Positions 35,354 to 47,199 of a stretch of 64,000 bases of DNA are shown in pieces. Position numbers and translations under genes: made by a program. Position 1 is the stretch's first letter. Each line of letters begins with the position of its first letter. The DNA lies in NCBI RefSeq assembly GCF_013395055.1, contig NZ_CP058349.1, forward strand, positions 2,727,501 through 2,791,500. Reading direction: 5' to 3'. This DNA is from Pseudomonas sp. ABC1. Its GTDB lineage: Bacteria > Pseudomonadota > Gammaproteobacteria > Pseudomonadales > Pseudomonadaceae. Under the pieces are notes generated by a model. That model worked only from the letters and a program-made list of their open reading frames with translations, did no database searches and was not told the DNA's origin.

Positions 35354-36355
35354 ATGCAGAGTTCGGTAAATGAGTTCCTGACCCCCCGCCACATCGATGT
35401 GCAGGTGGTCAGTCCGACCCGTGCCAAGATCACGCTCGAGCCCCTCGAGCGTGGCTTTGGCCACACCCTGGGTAACGCGTTGCGTCGTATCCTGCTGTCC
35501 TCCATGCCCGGCTGCGCTGTAGTCGAGGCGGAGATCGACGGCGTGCTCCATGAGTACAGCGCCATCGAGGGCGTGCAGGAAGACGTGATCGAAATCCTGC
35601 TCAACCTCAAGGGTATCGCCATCAAGCTGCACGGCCGTGATGAAGTGACCTTGAGCCTGGTGAAGAAGGGCGCGGGCGCTGTTACCGCTGCCGATATCCA
35701 GCTGGATCACGATGTTGAAATCGTCAATGGCGATCACCTGATCGCCAACCTGGCGGCCAATGGTTCTCTCAACATGAAGCTCAAGGTCGCTCGCGGCCGT
35801 GGTTATGAGCCTGCTGATGCGCGCCAGAGCGAAGAAGACGAAACCCGCAGTATCGGTCGTCTTCAGCTCGACGCTACATTCAGCCCGGTTCGCCGCATCG
35901 CTTATGTTGTCGAGAACGCACGTGTCGAGCAGCGTACCAACTTGGACAAGCTGATCATCGATCTGGAAACCAACGGCACCCTGGACCCTGAAGAGGCCAT
36001 CCGTCGTGCCGCGACCATCCTGCAACAGCAACTGGCAGCCTTCGTCGACCTCAAGGGCGACAGCGAACCAGTCGTGGTTGAGCAAGAGGATGAGATCGAT
36101 CCGATCCTGCTGCGTCCGGTTGATGACCTGGAGCTGACCGTACGTTCGGCCAACTGCCTGAAGGCAGAGAACATCTACTACATCGGTGACCTGATTCAGC
36201 GTACCGAAGTAGAGCTGTTGAAAACGCCGAACCTGGGCAAGAAGTCCCTGACTGAAATCAAGGACGTTCTGGCTTCTCGCGGTTTGTCTCTCGGTATGCG
36301 CCTGGATAACTGGCCACCGGCAAGTCTCAAGAAGGACGATAAGGCCACTGCCTGA
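35354..36355 (+). CDS. rpoA: DNA-directed RNA polymerase subunit alpha
   Basis: Scaffold subunit; dimerises and seeds polymerase assembly. 333 aa. The N-terminal domain has the conserved LEPLERGFGHTLGNALRRIL segment; a linker near residues 235-248 is followed by the C-terminal domain (VRSANCLKAENIYYIGDLIQ) that binds UP elements and activators. Embedded between rpsD and rplQ as in all proteobacteria. Confidence 0.99.
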   Translation: MQSSVNEFLTPRHIDVQVVSPTRAKITLEPLERGFGHTLGNALRRILLSSMPGCAVVEAEIDGVLHEYSAIEGVQEDVIEILLNLKGIAIKLHGRDEVTLSLVKKGAGAVTAADIQLDHDVEIVNGDHLIANLAANGSLNMKLKVARGRGYEPADARQSEEDETRSIGRLQLDATFSPVRRIAYVVENARVEQRTNLDKLIIDLETNGTLDPEEAIRRAATILQQQLAAFVDLKGDSEPVVVEQEDEIDPILLRPVDDLELTVRSANCLKAENIYYIGDLIQRTEVELLKTPNLGKKSLTEIKDVLASRGLSLGMRLDNWPPASLKKDDKATA

Positions 36356-36399
36356 TCTCCCCTAGTCACCGAACTATGGTTTGGTAAGGAATTTCAATC

Positions 36400-36786
36400 A
36401 TGCGTCATCGTAAAAGTGGCCGTCATCTGAGCCGCACCAGCGCACACCGCAAGGCCATGTTCCAGAACATGGCGGTGTCGCTGTTCGAGCACGAACTGAT
36501 CAAGACCACCCTGCCCAAGGCCAAGGAACTGCGTCGCGTTGCCGAGCCGCTGATCACCCTGGCTAAAGAAGACAGCGTTGCAAATCGCCGTCTGGCGTTC
36601 GACCGCACTCGCTCCAAGGCTGCGGTTGGCAAGCTGTTCAACGATCTGGGCAAGCGCTACGCCACCCGTCAGGGCGGTTACCTGCGCATCCTCAAGTGCG
36701 GCTTCCGCGCTGGGGACAATGCACCCATGGCTTACGTCGAGCTGGTTGACCGTCCGGTCAATGGTGAGGTCGTAACCGCCGAGTGA
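36400..36786 (+). CDS. rplQ: 50S ribosomal protein L17
   Basis: Large-subunit protein near the tunnel exit. 128 aa, starting MRHRKSGRHLSRTSAHRKA and ending with the YVELVDRP strand and a short tail. Last gene of the alpha operon; a bidirectional terminator follows 21 bp after the stop. Confidence 0.98.
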   Translation: MRHRKSGRHLSRTSAHRKAMFQNMAVSLFEHELIKTTLPKAKELRRVAEPLITLAKEDSVANRRLAFDRTRSKAAVGKLFNDLGKRYATRQGGYLRILKCGFRAGDNAPMAYVELVDRPVNGEVVTAE

Positions 36787-36807
36787 TCCTCGCGGATCCC
36801 TCTGAAA

Positions 36808-36831
36808 ACCGGGCCATGTGCCCGGTTTTTT
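36808..36831 (+). terminator. alpha operon terminator, also serving the opposite gene
   Basis: ACCGGGC (36808-36814) and GCCCGGT (36820-36826) around CATGT, flanked by A-rich and T-rich runs on the two sides. Followed by TTTTT on the + strand and by TTTTC on the - strand, so it can end both rplQ and the convergent phosphopantetheinyl transferase gene. Confidence 0.9.
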
Positions 36832-36876
36832 ATTGCCCGCAATTCTGTAACCAGGCTATCGACACTACTCGGTCTC

Positions 36877-37587
36877 TCAATGAGGAATGCTGACCAGTGT
36901 CAGAACCTGGCTCTCCTCCACGGTGAACTGTCCTTGCAACTCGCTGCCTGCGCGCCATTCCGTCGATAGATCACGCAGCAGTTTCAGCGTTGCGTGCCCA
37001 TCTTCGCCGACCCAGCTCAGTGCTGCGTCATGGAAATAGAATGGCTGGCCAACCAATGGGTAAAGGGCTTTGAAGAGGCTTTCCTTGAGTGAAAACGCCA
37101 GGGTCAGGTGTCTGGCATACACCGCCTGGGGAAGGTCGCTGTAGCGGTCCAGCTCGCTCTGCGTCAGGATCTGTTCCGCCAGGCGGTTCGCGCGTTCGGC
37201 CTTGATGAGTTGTTCGCTGTCCACGCCCAGTCCTCGCCAGTGCCGAGACTGCGCGGCCACCGCTGTCGCATGGCCGTGGCTGTGGGTAATGGAGCCTATG
37301 CTCGACGGCGGCCAGCAGGGCGAGCGGTCTTCATTGGCTGTGGGGAGATGCCCGCAGCCAGTGGCATTCATCAAGGCCATAAAGGCACAAATGCGCCCTG
37401 CGAAGAATTCGGCCTGACGTTTGCGAATACCTTCCGGGCGAGGCAGTCCCCAGCTCTCGAAATCCTCATCCTGTAATTGCTTCGCATCGAAGCGAGCGCT
37501 GACCAGGCTGATACCTGGCAGGTGGAATGGTAGAGGCCAGTGGGTTTCCAGCATGCTGCAGAAGGGGGGAATCGGTGGTGTGTTCAT
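36877..37587 (-). CDS. Sfp/EntD-type 4'-phosphopantetheinyl transferase
   Basis: Transfers the phosphopantetheine arm of CoA onto acyl, peptidyl or aryl carrier proteins. The 236-aa protein has the class signatures GVDSE (residues 121-125, with metal ligands D123 and E125) and FSLKESLFKA (165-174), plus GSITHSHG where the family has GSISH. This is the large PcpS/EntD type. P. aeruginosa has a single such enzyme (PcpS) serving fatty-acid, siderophore and secondary pathways, but at another locus. I start at ATG 37587; a TTG twelve codons earlier is open but unlikely. Its neighbours are a two-component system and a siderophore receptor, so a role in siderophore synthesis is a fair inference. No peptide synthetase gene is in the window. 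Confidence 0.9.
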   Translation of the reverse strand: MNTPPIPPFCSMLETHWPLPFHLPGISLVSARFDAKQLQDEDFESWGLPRPEGIRKRQAEFFAGRICAFMALMNATGCGHLPTANEDRSPCWPPSSIGSITHSHGHATAVAAQSRHWRGLGVDSEQLIKAERANRLAEQILTQSELDRYSDLPQAVYARHLTLAFSLKESLFKALYPLVGQPFYFHDAALSWVGEDGHATLKLLRDLSTEWRAGSELQGQFTVEESQVLTLVSIPH

Positions 37588-37715
37588 GGCCGGTATTCTG
37601 GACCGGCACCGTGTGCGACTCAATCTCCATGCAACGTGCTGACCGTTCCTGCGTTTTCCTCCAGATGTGCTGCCGGTAACGTCCGAAAGTTTAGTAGGAT
37701 CGTTCTTATTTACCG

Positions 37716-38438
37716 ATGCGAAATGTCATGCAGCCGACTTTCAAGATGTCCCCGAAGATATTGCTGGTCGAAGATGATCCTGTCCTTGGCCCTCACCTGT
37801 TCGAGCATCTTGGCCAGAGGGGCGCCCAGGTTACTTTTCTGAGCGATGGCGAGCAGGCACTGCGCTGTGTCCAGTCGCAACCCTTCGATCTGGTGCTGAT
37901 GGATATCCTGATGCCAGGGCTCAGCGGTTTGCAGGTGCTGGAGGTGCTTCGCCGTGAGCAAGGTGTGCCGGTCATTCTGATGTCGGCGCTGGGTGATGAA
38001 GAGGATCGTATCGCCGGTTTCAGCCAGGGGGCCGATGATTATTTGCCCAAGCCTTTCAGCCTGGTGGAAATGGATGTCCGCATCGACGCGATCTTTCGGC
38101 GGGTGGCAATGGAACGCGGAGAGTCCGCAGTCAGCAAGCATGACCCTGAATTGGTGTTCGACGAAGCGCGGAGCGATATCTGCCATAACGGGCAGTGGGC
38201 AAAGCTGACACCGACCGAGTACCGCCTGATGGAGACCTTCTCGCAGAATGCCGAGGAGGTCCTGAGCAAGCCGTTTCTCTACCAGCAAGTGCTACATCAT
38301 GGCTATTCACGTTACGACCGCAGCCTGGACATGCACGTGAGCAATGTGCGCCGCAAGTTGCAGGCTATCGGTTATACGCACCAACGCGTCGAGTCGGTGT
38401 GGGGCAAGGGTTACCTGTTCACCCGTCCGAGTAACTGA
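37716..38438 (+). CDS. OmpR/PhoB-type response regulator of a siderophore receptor system
   Basis: Cytoplasmic DNA-binding regulator. The receiver domain has the acidic pair EDD (residues 19-21), phospho-acceptor D63 in LVLMDILMPG, and K112 in LPKPF; the winged-helix effector domain (about 140-240) ends ESVWGKGYLFTRPSN. It is followed after one base by its sensor kinase. The arrangement resembles PfeR-PfeS of P. aeruginosa, which controls the enterobactin receptor PfeA, here with a TonB receptor convergent downstream. The start is uncertain: ATG 37716 is given; in-frame ATGs at 37728 and 37746 are possible, and none has a strong ribosome site. Confidence 0.9.
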   Translation: MRNVMQPTFKMSPKILLVEDDPVLGPHLFEHLGQRGAQVTFLSDGEQALRCVQSQPFDLVLMDILMPGLSGLQVLEVLRREQGVPVILMSALGDEEDRIAGFSQGADDYLPKPFSLVEMDVRIDAIFRRVAMERGESAVSKHDPELVFDEARSDICHNGQWAKLTPTEYRLMETFSQNAEEVLSKPFLYQQVLHHGYSRYDRSLDMHVSNVRRKLQAIGYTHQRVESVWGKGYLFTRPSN

Positions 38439-38439
38439 G

Positions 38440-39774
38440 ATGCCAGGCATTCACTCGCTGTTGTGGAAGCTGGCCGGGGTACTGGGTATTTTCTGCCTGT
38501 TGCTGTTGAGCTTGCACATGGATCTGGGCAAGCGGATCAATGAAGCGACTTCGCGCCTTTCCGAGGAGGCCAAGGCAGAGCTGACCGCTTATGCGCAGGA
38601 AGCCGAGGCCGCCTGGCGAACCAAGGGCACAGTTGGTGTCGACGCCTATCTCGCTGACTTTCAGGCGCGGGAGAAGGTGTGGGCGGTGGTGGTGGACGAG
38701 CACCAGCGCTCGTTGTCCTCCAGGCCCTTGAGCGAGGAGGAGTGGATGCGGCTGAGCTTCATACGCCAGCTCGACTGGACGATGGGGCGCCCGGATGGCT
38801 GGCCGACGGTCTACATCCCATTCAGCGATGGCGTGTCGCGGCTGGTCATGGATTTGCCGCAGCGCTTCAATCCGAAAGAGTCCAGGGCGTTGCTGAGTAT
38901 CCTGCTGCAGCAGGTGCTGCCGGTATGCCTGGCGATCCTGTTGGGCGCCCTGTTGTACCGCGTGCTGATCGCTCCCCTGGGTGTGCTGCGGCGCCAGGCC
39001 AATGCATTGCATGCCGATGACCTGAGTGCGCGTGCTGGTGCTGTGGCGATGCGACGGGATGAGTTGGGCGAGTTGGCCCGGGCGCTCGATCACATGGCTG
39101 AGCGTTTGGATCATACCGTCACGTTCCAGCGCCAATTGTTATGCGACCTTTCGCATGAGTTGCGCACTCCTCTCAGCCGCTTGCGCGTGGCGGGAGAGCA
39201 GGAACTGGACCTGCCCACACTGAAGCAACGCCTGGAGCGTGAAGTGGCAGGGATGGAACGGCTGGTTGGCGATACTCTGGAACTGGTCTGGCTGGATACC
39301 GAGCGGCCGCAGTTGCCGTTGGAACTGGTGGACGTGGCACGTCTATGGGATGTGTTGTGTGAGAACGCCTGCTTCGAGTCGGGCTGGGCCCAGGAGCGGT
39401 TGGCGTGTGAGCTGCCAGAAGAGTGCCAGGTCTTGGGTAGCCTGAATGGTCTGGCCCAGGCTCTGGAGAATATCTTGCGCAATGCGATTCGGCATTCTCC
39501 TGCCGGGGGAACGGTGTGTCTGTCCGGGCGGCGCGAGGGTGACTGCTGGCATCTATGGATTGACGATCAAGGGCCAGGTGTTGCGGAGGACGCACTGGAG
39601 CGTATTTTCAGGCCGTTCACCCGCCTGAACAGGGCGCGGCCCGGTGGTGATGGCTTTGGACTGGGACTGTCGATTGCAAGAGGGATGGTGGTCTTGCAAG
39701 GGGGCGATGTATGGGCCGAAAACCGTTCGCCAGGTCTGCGGCTGCATGTGCGGTTGAAAGCATACGGCGTGTGA
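38440..39774 (+). CDS. Sensor histidine kinase (PfeS-like)
   Basis: 444-aa membrane sensor. Helix one at about residues 7-26, a periplasmic domain of about 125 residues, helix two at about 152-173, then HAMP, the H box CDLSHELRTPLSR with H239, and the ATPase domain with the N box ALENILRNAIRHS, IDDQGPG and GFGLGLS. All catalytic motifs are intact. The ATG at 38440 follows the regulator stop by one base; an open frame reaching back into that gene is ignored. The likely signal is periplasmic iron-siderophore or receptor status, by analogy with PfeS; this is inference. Confidence 0.9.
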   Translation: MPGIHSLLWKLAGVLGIFCLLLLSLHMDLGKRINEATSRLSEEAKAELTAYAQEAEAAWRTKGTVGVDAYLADFQAREKVWAVVVDEHQRSLSSRPLSEEEWMRLSFIRQLDWTMGRPDGWPTVYIPFSDGVSRLVMDLPQRFNPKESRALLSILLQQVLPVCLAILLGALLYRVLIAPLGVLRRQANALHADDLSARAGAVAMRRDELGELARALDHMAERLDHTVTFQRQLLCDLSHELRTPLSRLRVAGEQELDLPTLKQRLEREVAGMERLVGDTLELVWLDTERPQLPLELVDVARLWDVLCENACFESGWAQERLACELPEECQVLGSLNGLAQALENILRNAIRHSPAGGTVCLSGRREGDCWHLWIDDQGPGVAEDALERIFRPFTRLNRARPGGDGFGLGLSIARGMVVLQGGDVWAENRSPGLRLHVRLKAYGV

Positions 39775-39934
39775 GCCAGCTCTCATCGATGGAAATCAGC
39801 CCCGGAGACGGAGTGACCATGCGCCGGTGCGTGGATGCTGCTCTTGCGAGGGATATGGATGAGCCGCAAGCGGGACTCGATGTCTGCTGGCGGTTCATCC
39901 ATCCGGGCTTCCCCGGCGTTATCTTCGCAAAGAC

Positions 39935-42064
39935 CTAGAAGCTCGCAGTCAAGGTAACGAAGTAGCGACGCCCCGGCGTGTAGAAGTTGTTTCCGGTATT
40001 CGATACGCCATTGGGATCACGGTCGAACAGGTTAGTGATCCCTGTATTGACGTGGAAGTTTCTGTTGACTCTATAGCCCAGGCCCAAGTCGAAAATGGTG
40101 TAGCCCGACTGAATGCGCTGGCTGCCGCTCTGTCCGGACTGATTGGCTTCGCGCCAGTCGAGGCCGACTTGCTTGCTGAGATACTGGGCTTGCAGGGAGG
40201 TGTTCAATGCATCATTGATCGTCCAGTCGAGCATCGAGGCGATAGACAGCTCAGGCGTCACGCTCAGGGGCGCGCGGTATCCAGAGGCATCCTTGCGTTT
40301 TTCTTCCGCTTCCAGCATGTGCGTGACATTGGTGCGCCACAGCAGGTTCTCTACGACGGGAACGGTTATGTTGCCTTCGATGCCCCGAATGACAGCATCG
40401 CCCGCATTGTAGTTTTCATAGAAGTGCTGCCCGTTGAGCAGCCCAACATAGCGGGTTGCAATCTTGTTCTCGAAGTCGCTGTGGAAGAATGTCAGGCCTG
40501 CTTCCCAGAGGTCACGTTCCCAGCCGACGCCCAGTTCCCAGTTCTTGCTGATTTCCGGCTCGAGATCAGCACTGCCACGGGTACTGCACGGGGCGAATCC
40601 ACCTGCACAGCCAGCGCCCTGGGACTGACCTACGAAGTTGGGATTGGACTGCCGTAGTGTCGGCGCCTTGAAGCCTTCGGAGTAGCCGCCGCGCAAGGTC
40701 CATTCATAGCTCGGGTGATAGACCACGTAGGCACGCGGGCTCACACGGGAGTCAAAGTCGTCATGGTCATCGAAGCGTGCGCCCAGGGTCAGGATCAGGT
40801 CGTCACGCAGGAACAACTGGTCTTCGGCATACAGTGACTTGCTGTGCGTTTCCTTGTAGGAAAGACCGAGCACGCCCTCCGCATTCGGCACCGAGCCAAC
40901 CGAGTTCGGATTGTCCAGCTCATTGCGTTGCCATTGTGCGCCGAGCGTCAGTGACTGTTCGACGCCAAGGCTGAAAGGTGCGGTAACGCTGCCATCCACG
41001 ACCAGATCGGTGGCAACCGCTTCGGTCGGGACATTGCCTGCATTGACGTTGTTGACAATCACGGGCCCCGTCGTCTTGTTCCGGTACTCAGTACGATTGA
41101 TCGAAAGCTTGGAGGTCGCAAAACCGTGACCGCCGGCATAACTCAGGCCGAATTCCTCACGGTCCATTTCCCTTGGGCCGCGTGTCGAGGCATTGGCCGT
41201 GGGGTTGCTGCCAGCGGCGTTCGGGCCCGGCAGCGTGCGTCTTTCGGCCTTCTGGTAGTGCAACGACAGCTCGTGGTCTTCTGTGATGTCCCAGCTCAAC
41301 TGGCCGCCGAATGAGCGCAGCTTGCTCCCTTCACGGCCGCCGCCCCAGCGGAACGCGCTGCGGTCGGCAGGCAATTCGCTGTCGGGTTGTTGATAGGTCT
41401 GCTCGCCATTGAGGCTCAGTCGCAGGCCGTCCATCAGTGGGCCCCTGAGCGAGAAGCCACCGGTGTAGTCATTGCCACGGATCGAGCTTTCATCGATCAC
41501 GGCATTCGCGCGGGCCGACCCTTCCCAGAACGATCCGGCCTTCTTGGTAATGATGTTGATGACGCCACCCATGGCATCCGCGCCGTAGAGCGAAGACATC
41601 GGGCCTCGGATGATCTCGATTCGCTCGATGGATTCCGGCGGTATCCAGTTCACCTCGTTCCGGCTGTAGCGGTCATAGGTTTCCTTGGAGCTGCCGACGC
41701 GGCGCCCATCCACGAGCAGGAGGGAGTAGCCTTGCGGCAGGCCACGGATCTGAATGCTGGTGCCGCCATCGGGCGTGGTCGCGACCGACAGTCCAGGCGC
41801 TCTTTTCAGAATATCGTTCAGGTCGGCGGAGGGTATCTTCTGGATGTCCTCGGCCGTGATGACGGTCACGCTGGCAGGCGCATCGCGCACATCCACTGCA
41901 TTCGCAGAGGCCGTGACGACGGTAGAGTTCAGCTCCAGCACTTGCTCAGCATTTTCGGCGGCGTACAGGTTGATTGAGCCGCCAGCCATGACTGTCGCGA
42001 TCAAGGCGCCCAATAGGGGGCTCTGTCGCTTCTCGAAGTGCCCCTGGATCGTGCGTTGTCTCAT
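39935..42064 (-). CDS. TonB-dependent catecholate siderophore receptor (CirA/FepA-like)
   Basis: Outer-membrane gated channel driven by TonB. 709 aa from ATG 42064, which has AAGGAGA upstream. A signal peptide ends near residue 36 (LYAA), a TonB-box-like STVVTAS follows, then the plug domain with QIRGLPQGYSLLLVDGRRV and the CirA-like segment NWIPPESIERIEIIRGPMSS. The 22-strand barrel ends with VTLTASF, a terminal Phe as expected. Similarity to CirA and FetA suggests ferric catecholates (enterobactin or its breakdown products) as substrates. Regulated probably by the convergent two-component pair and by iron; see the sites at 42314-42349. Confidence 0.92.
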   Translation of the reverse strand: MRQRTIQGHFEKRQSPLLGALIATVMAGGSINLYAAENAEQVLELNSTVVTASANAVDVRDAPASVTVITAEDIQKIPSADLNDILKRAPGLSVATTPDGGTSIQIRGLPQGYSLLLVDGRRVGSSKETYDRYSRNEVNWIPPESIERIEIIRGPMSSLYGADAMGGVINIITKKAGSFWEGSARANAVIDESSIRGNDYTGGFSLRGPLMDGLRLSLNGEQTYQQPDSELPADRSAFRWGGGREGSKLRSFGGQLSWDITEDHELSLHYQKAERRTLPGPNAAGSNPTANASTRGPREMDREEFGLSYAGGHGFATSKLSINRTEYRNKTTGPVIVNNVNAGNVPTEAVATDLVVDGSVTAPFSLGVEQSLTLGAQWQRNELDNPNSVGSVPNAEGVLGLSYKETHSKSLYAEDQLFLRDDLILTLGARFDDHDDFDSRVSPRAYVVYHPSYEWTLRGGYSEGFKAPTLRQSNPNFVGQSQGAGCAGGFAPCSTRGSADLEPEISKNWELGVGWERDLWEAGLTFFHSDFENKIATRYVGLLNGQHFYENYNAGDAVIRGIEGNITVPVVENLLWRTNVTHMLEAEEKRKDASGYRAPLSVTPELSIASMLDWTINDALNTSLQAQYLSKQVGLDWREANQSGQSGSQRIQSGYTIFDLGLGYRVNRNFHVNTGITNLFDRDPNGVSNTGNNFYTPGRRYFVTLTASF

Positions 42065-42313
42065 GAAACGTCTCCTTGTTGAATCAGTGTTGGGTCGCCA
42101 TCGGGTGGCGTTGTCTGTCGTTCCCGGTTTTTTCGACGTATGGGTACAGAACACGGCCAGGCGTCATTGGCCATGCGAGAAATCGATGGGTCGTGGTCGG
42201 GAAGAGGTGGCATGCCGCAACGCTCATTCGACGGTGAGTCAATGAGCTGGCGCGTGGATGGCGCATCGGGGGCCGGGTTTCCATCTCTGCCGCCATTGCG
42301 ATGACAAGAGAAT

Positions 42314-42349
42314 GGTATGGATTGCTATTTGCCAGTAAATGTAATTTAC
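42314..42349 (-). promoter_or_regulatory. Probable receptor promoter: 6-3-6 palindrome and weak Fur-like site
   Basis: GTAAAT-GTA-ATTTAC is a perfect palindrome at 42335-42349, a plausible response-regulator site. On the minus strand TTTACT (at its edge), 16 bp, then TACCAT can serve as -35 and -10, so the palindrome would overlap the -35 box. The adjoining 19-mer at 42314-42332 matches the Fur consensus at 11 of 19 positions by eye. The receptor leader would then be about 240 bases. The rest of 42065-42485 shows only a 9-bp hairpin without T tract at 42431-42460 (CTCATCCAG/CTGGATGAG), downstream of uvrA. Confidence 0.5.
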
Positions 42350-42485
42350 AACCTATACATTTTGGCGGTGGCTCGCGGCGGGAGAGGCCGGGATAGACAA
42401 GGTGCGTGGCGAATGAGCCAGGGCGCTCCGCTCATCCAGACGGCAATTCGCCTGGATGAGCGTGCAGTGCGGGGGCGAAGCTGAG

Positions 42486-45320
<2,835 letters not shown>

Positions 45321-45676
45321 GGCTGCCTCGCGGCGGGGGAAAACGCGCGAGTATAAAGCAGCTTCAAGTCGCAAGCTTCAAGCAAGCGTCCGAAGGCGGG
45401 GCAATTGCGTCATGCCTGTGGGGGAGTGCTTTACGACTGGATGGGCAATCTTGTCTCTGCGCCGAGTAAAGCGTACGCGTGGTCTCTGGCGCGGTGCTCG
45501 CAACGCCACACACGTCGGGACAGCCGATGGATCGCCGCAAACTTACTTGCCCATCCGGTTTCACGATGCTCCGTATCCGCAAGGTTTCGCCGTGTGACAG
45601 TGGGGTGCGGCAAGTTGGACGCCTGTGCCATGCCCATGATGGCTGTTAGAATCGCTGCCGGTTCAATTCAGGCGAG
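45321..45676. other. Divergent intergenic region uvrA / MFS gene, with short direct repeat
   Basis: 356 bp without a gene. AGCTTCAAG occurs twice (45360-45368 and 45374-45382), 14 bp apart; AGCTTCAAG-type short repeats are common between Pseudomonas genes. A minus-strand TATACT (about 45352-45357) is a possible uvrA -10 box. TTAGAAT near 45647 may be the -10 box of the MFS gene. Nothing else is evident. Confidence 0.4.
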
Positions 45677-47050
45677 ATGTCGATGCAGGATCCATACAAC
45701 GAGCGCATGAGCGCTGGCGAAATGCGTGCCGCGGGTGGCCTGTCGCTGGTGTTCGCGTTTCGCATGCTCGGCATGTTCATGGTGCTGCCTGTTCTCGCGA
45801 CCTATGGCATGGGACTGGAAGGCGCCACGCCAGCGCTGATCGGTCTGGCCATTGGTGCCTATGGCCTGACCCAGGCCGTTTTGCAGATTCCGTTCGGCAT
45901 CCTTTCCGACCGTATCGGGCGCTTGCCGGTCATCTACGGCGGCTTGCTGGTGTTCGCGGCGGGCGCGGCACTGGCCGCTTGTGCCGACTCGATCTGGGGC
46001 GTCATCGCCGGGCGTATCCTGCAGGGTGCTGGCGCCATCTCCGCTGCGGTCATGGCGCTGCTGTCCGACCTGACCCGTGAGCAGCATCGCACCAAGGCGA
46101 TGGCCATGATTGGCATGAGCATCGGCCTTTCGTTTGCCGCCGCGATGGTCATGGGGCCGTTGCTGACACGCTATTTCGGGCTGGCCGGGCTGTTTTGGGT
46201 GACGGCGGTGATGGCCCTGTTGGGCATCTTCATCATGCTCGCCATGCCGAAGGCGCCTGTGCGTTTGAGTCACCGCGAGTCTGCCGTAGCACGCCAGGCG
46301 CTGGGGGCGACGTTGCGCAATGGCGATCTGCTGCGCCTGGATTTCGGCATCCTGGTGCTGCATGCCGTGCTCATGTCCAGCTTCGTTGCCTTGCCCCTGG
46401 CGCTGGTCGATCAAGGCATGCTGCCCAAGGAAGAACACTGGTGGGTCTACCTGACGGCCTTGCTCGCGGGTTTCGTCGCGATGATTCCGTTCATCATTTA
46501 CGGCGAGAAGAAGCGCCGGATGAAGCGCGTCCTGACCGGCGCGGTCGCGACGCTGCTGTTGTGCGAGCTGTTCTTCTGGCTGAGCGGTGTGGGGTTGGTC
46601 GGGCTGGTACTGGGCATGGTGATCTTCTTCGCCGCGTTCAACCTGCTTGAAGCGTCCCTGCCTTCATTGATCAGCAAGGTGGCGCCGGCTGCGGGCAAGG
46701 GGACGGCCATGGGGGTCTATTCCACCAGCCAGTTCCTCGGTGCCGCACTGGGGGGCATCCTCGGCGGCTGGCTGTATCAGCTCGGCGGCCTGCCCGTCGT
46801 TTTTGCCGGCTGTGCGCTGTTGTGTCTGGCCTGGCTGGTCGTGGCCATGAGCATGCGTGAGCCGCCCTATGTCACCGGGGTACGCCTGGCGCTATCGGAC
46901 GCCGCGTTGCGCAATGAGCAATTGGCTGCACAGTTGCTGGCCGTGCCGGGCGTCTCCGATGCCGTGGTGATTGCCGATGAGGCGGCGGCCTATCTCAAGA
47001 TCGATACACGGACCCTGGACCGAGAGGCCGTCGATCGACTGATATCGTGA
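45677..47050 (+). CDS. YajR-type MFS transporter with C-terminal YAM domain
   Basis: 457-aa inner-membrane secondary transporter with twelve predicted helices. The segment GILSDRIGRLPVI matches the MFS loop 2-3 signature (D-R-x-G-R). After the last helix, residues about 395-457 form a soluble tail (LSDAALRNEQLAAQLLAVPG, then DAVVIADEAAAYLKID) that fits the ferredoxin-like YAM domain of E. coli YajR. Substrate unknown. ATG 45677 is given, but AGGCGAG is better spaced for the ATG at 45683. The gene lies between uvrA and ssb as in other pseudomonads. Confidence 0.88.
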   Translation: MSMQDPYNERMSAGEMRAAGGLSLVFAFRMLGMFMVLPVLATYGMGLEGATPALIGLAIGAYGLTQAVLQIPFGILSDRIGRLPVIYGGLLVFAAGAALAACADSIWGVIAGRILQGAGAISAAVMALLSDLTREQHRTKAMAMIGMSIGLSFAAAMVMGPLLTRYFGLAGLFWVTAVMALLGIFIMLAMPKAPVRLSHRESAVARQALGATLRNGDLLRLDFGILVLHAVLMSSFVALPLALVDQGMLPKEEHWWVYLTALLAGFVAMIPFIIYGEKKRRMKRVLTGAVATLLLCELFFWLSGVGLVGLVLGMVIFFAAFNLLEASLPSLISKVAPAAGKGTAMGVYSTSQFLGAALGGILGGWLYQLGGLPVVFAGCALLCLAWLVVAMSMREPPYVTGVRLALSDAALRNEQLAAQLLAVPGVSDAVVIADEAAAYLKIDTRTLDREAVDRLIS

Positions 47051-47199
47051 ACGAGTTCCAATACCGCTCATATACAGCCGGGCGCGGCATGGTCCGCTCT
47101 CGGCTGCTCATGTAGTATTCACGACTAAAGCGCCGTCCATGCCACCCGTATGCGACTCGGCAGCAGATCCACTTCAAATTATTCGAAAAGGAGCCACCC

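Noticed and set aside
39711..39938. 75-codon + strand frame between the sensor kinase and receptor genes
   Set aside because: It overlaps both flanking genes in other frames and has no domain or clear ribosome site.
42155..42244. N-terminal extension of the receptor beyond ATG 42064
   Set aside because: The extension lacks a signal peptide at its start, whereas ATG 42064 has AAGGAGA and a proper signal sequence.
47051..47199. LexA (SOS) box upstream of ssb or uvrA
   Set aside because: No CTG-N10-CAG match with the AT-rich core was found in either upstream region.
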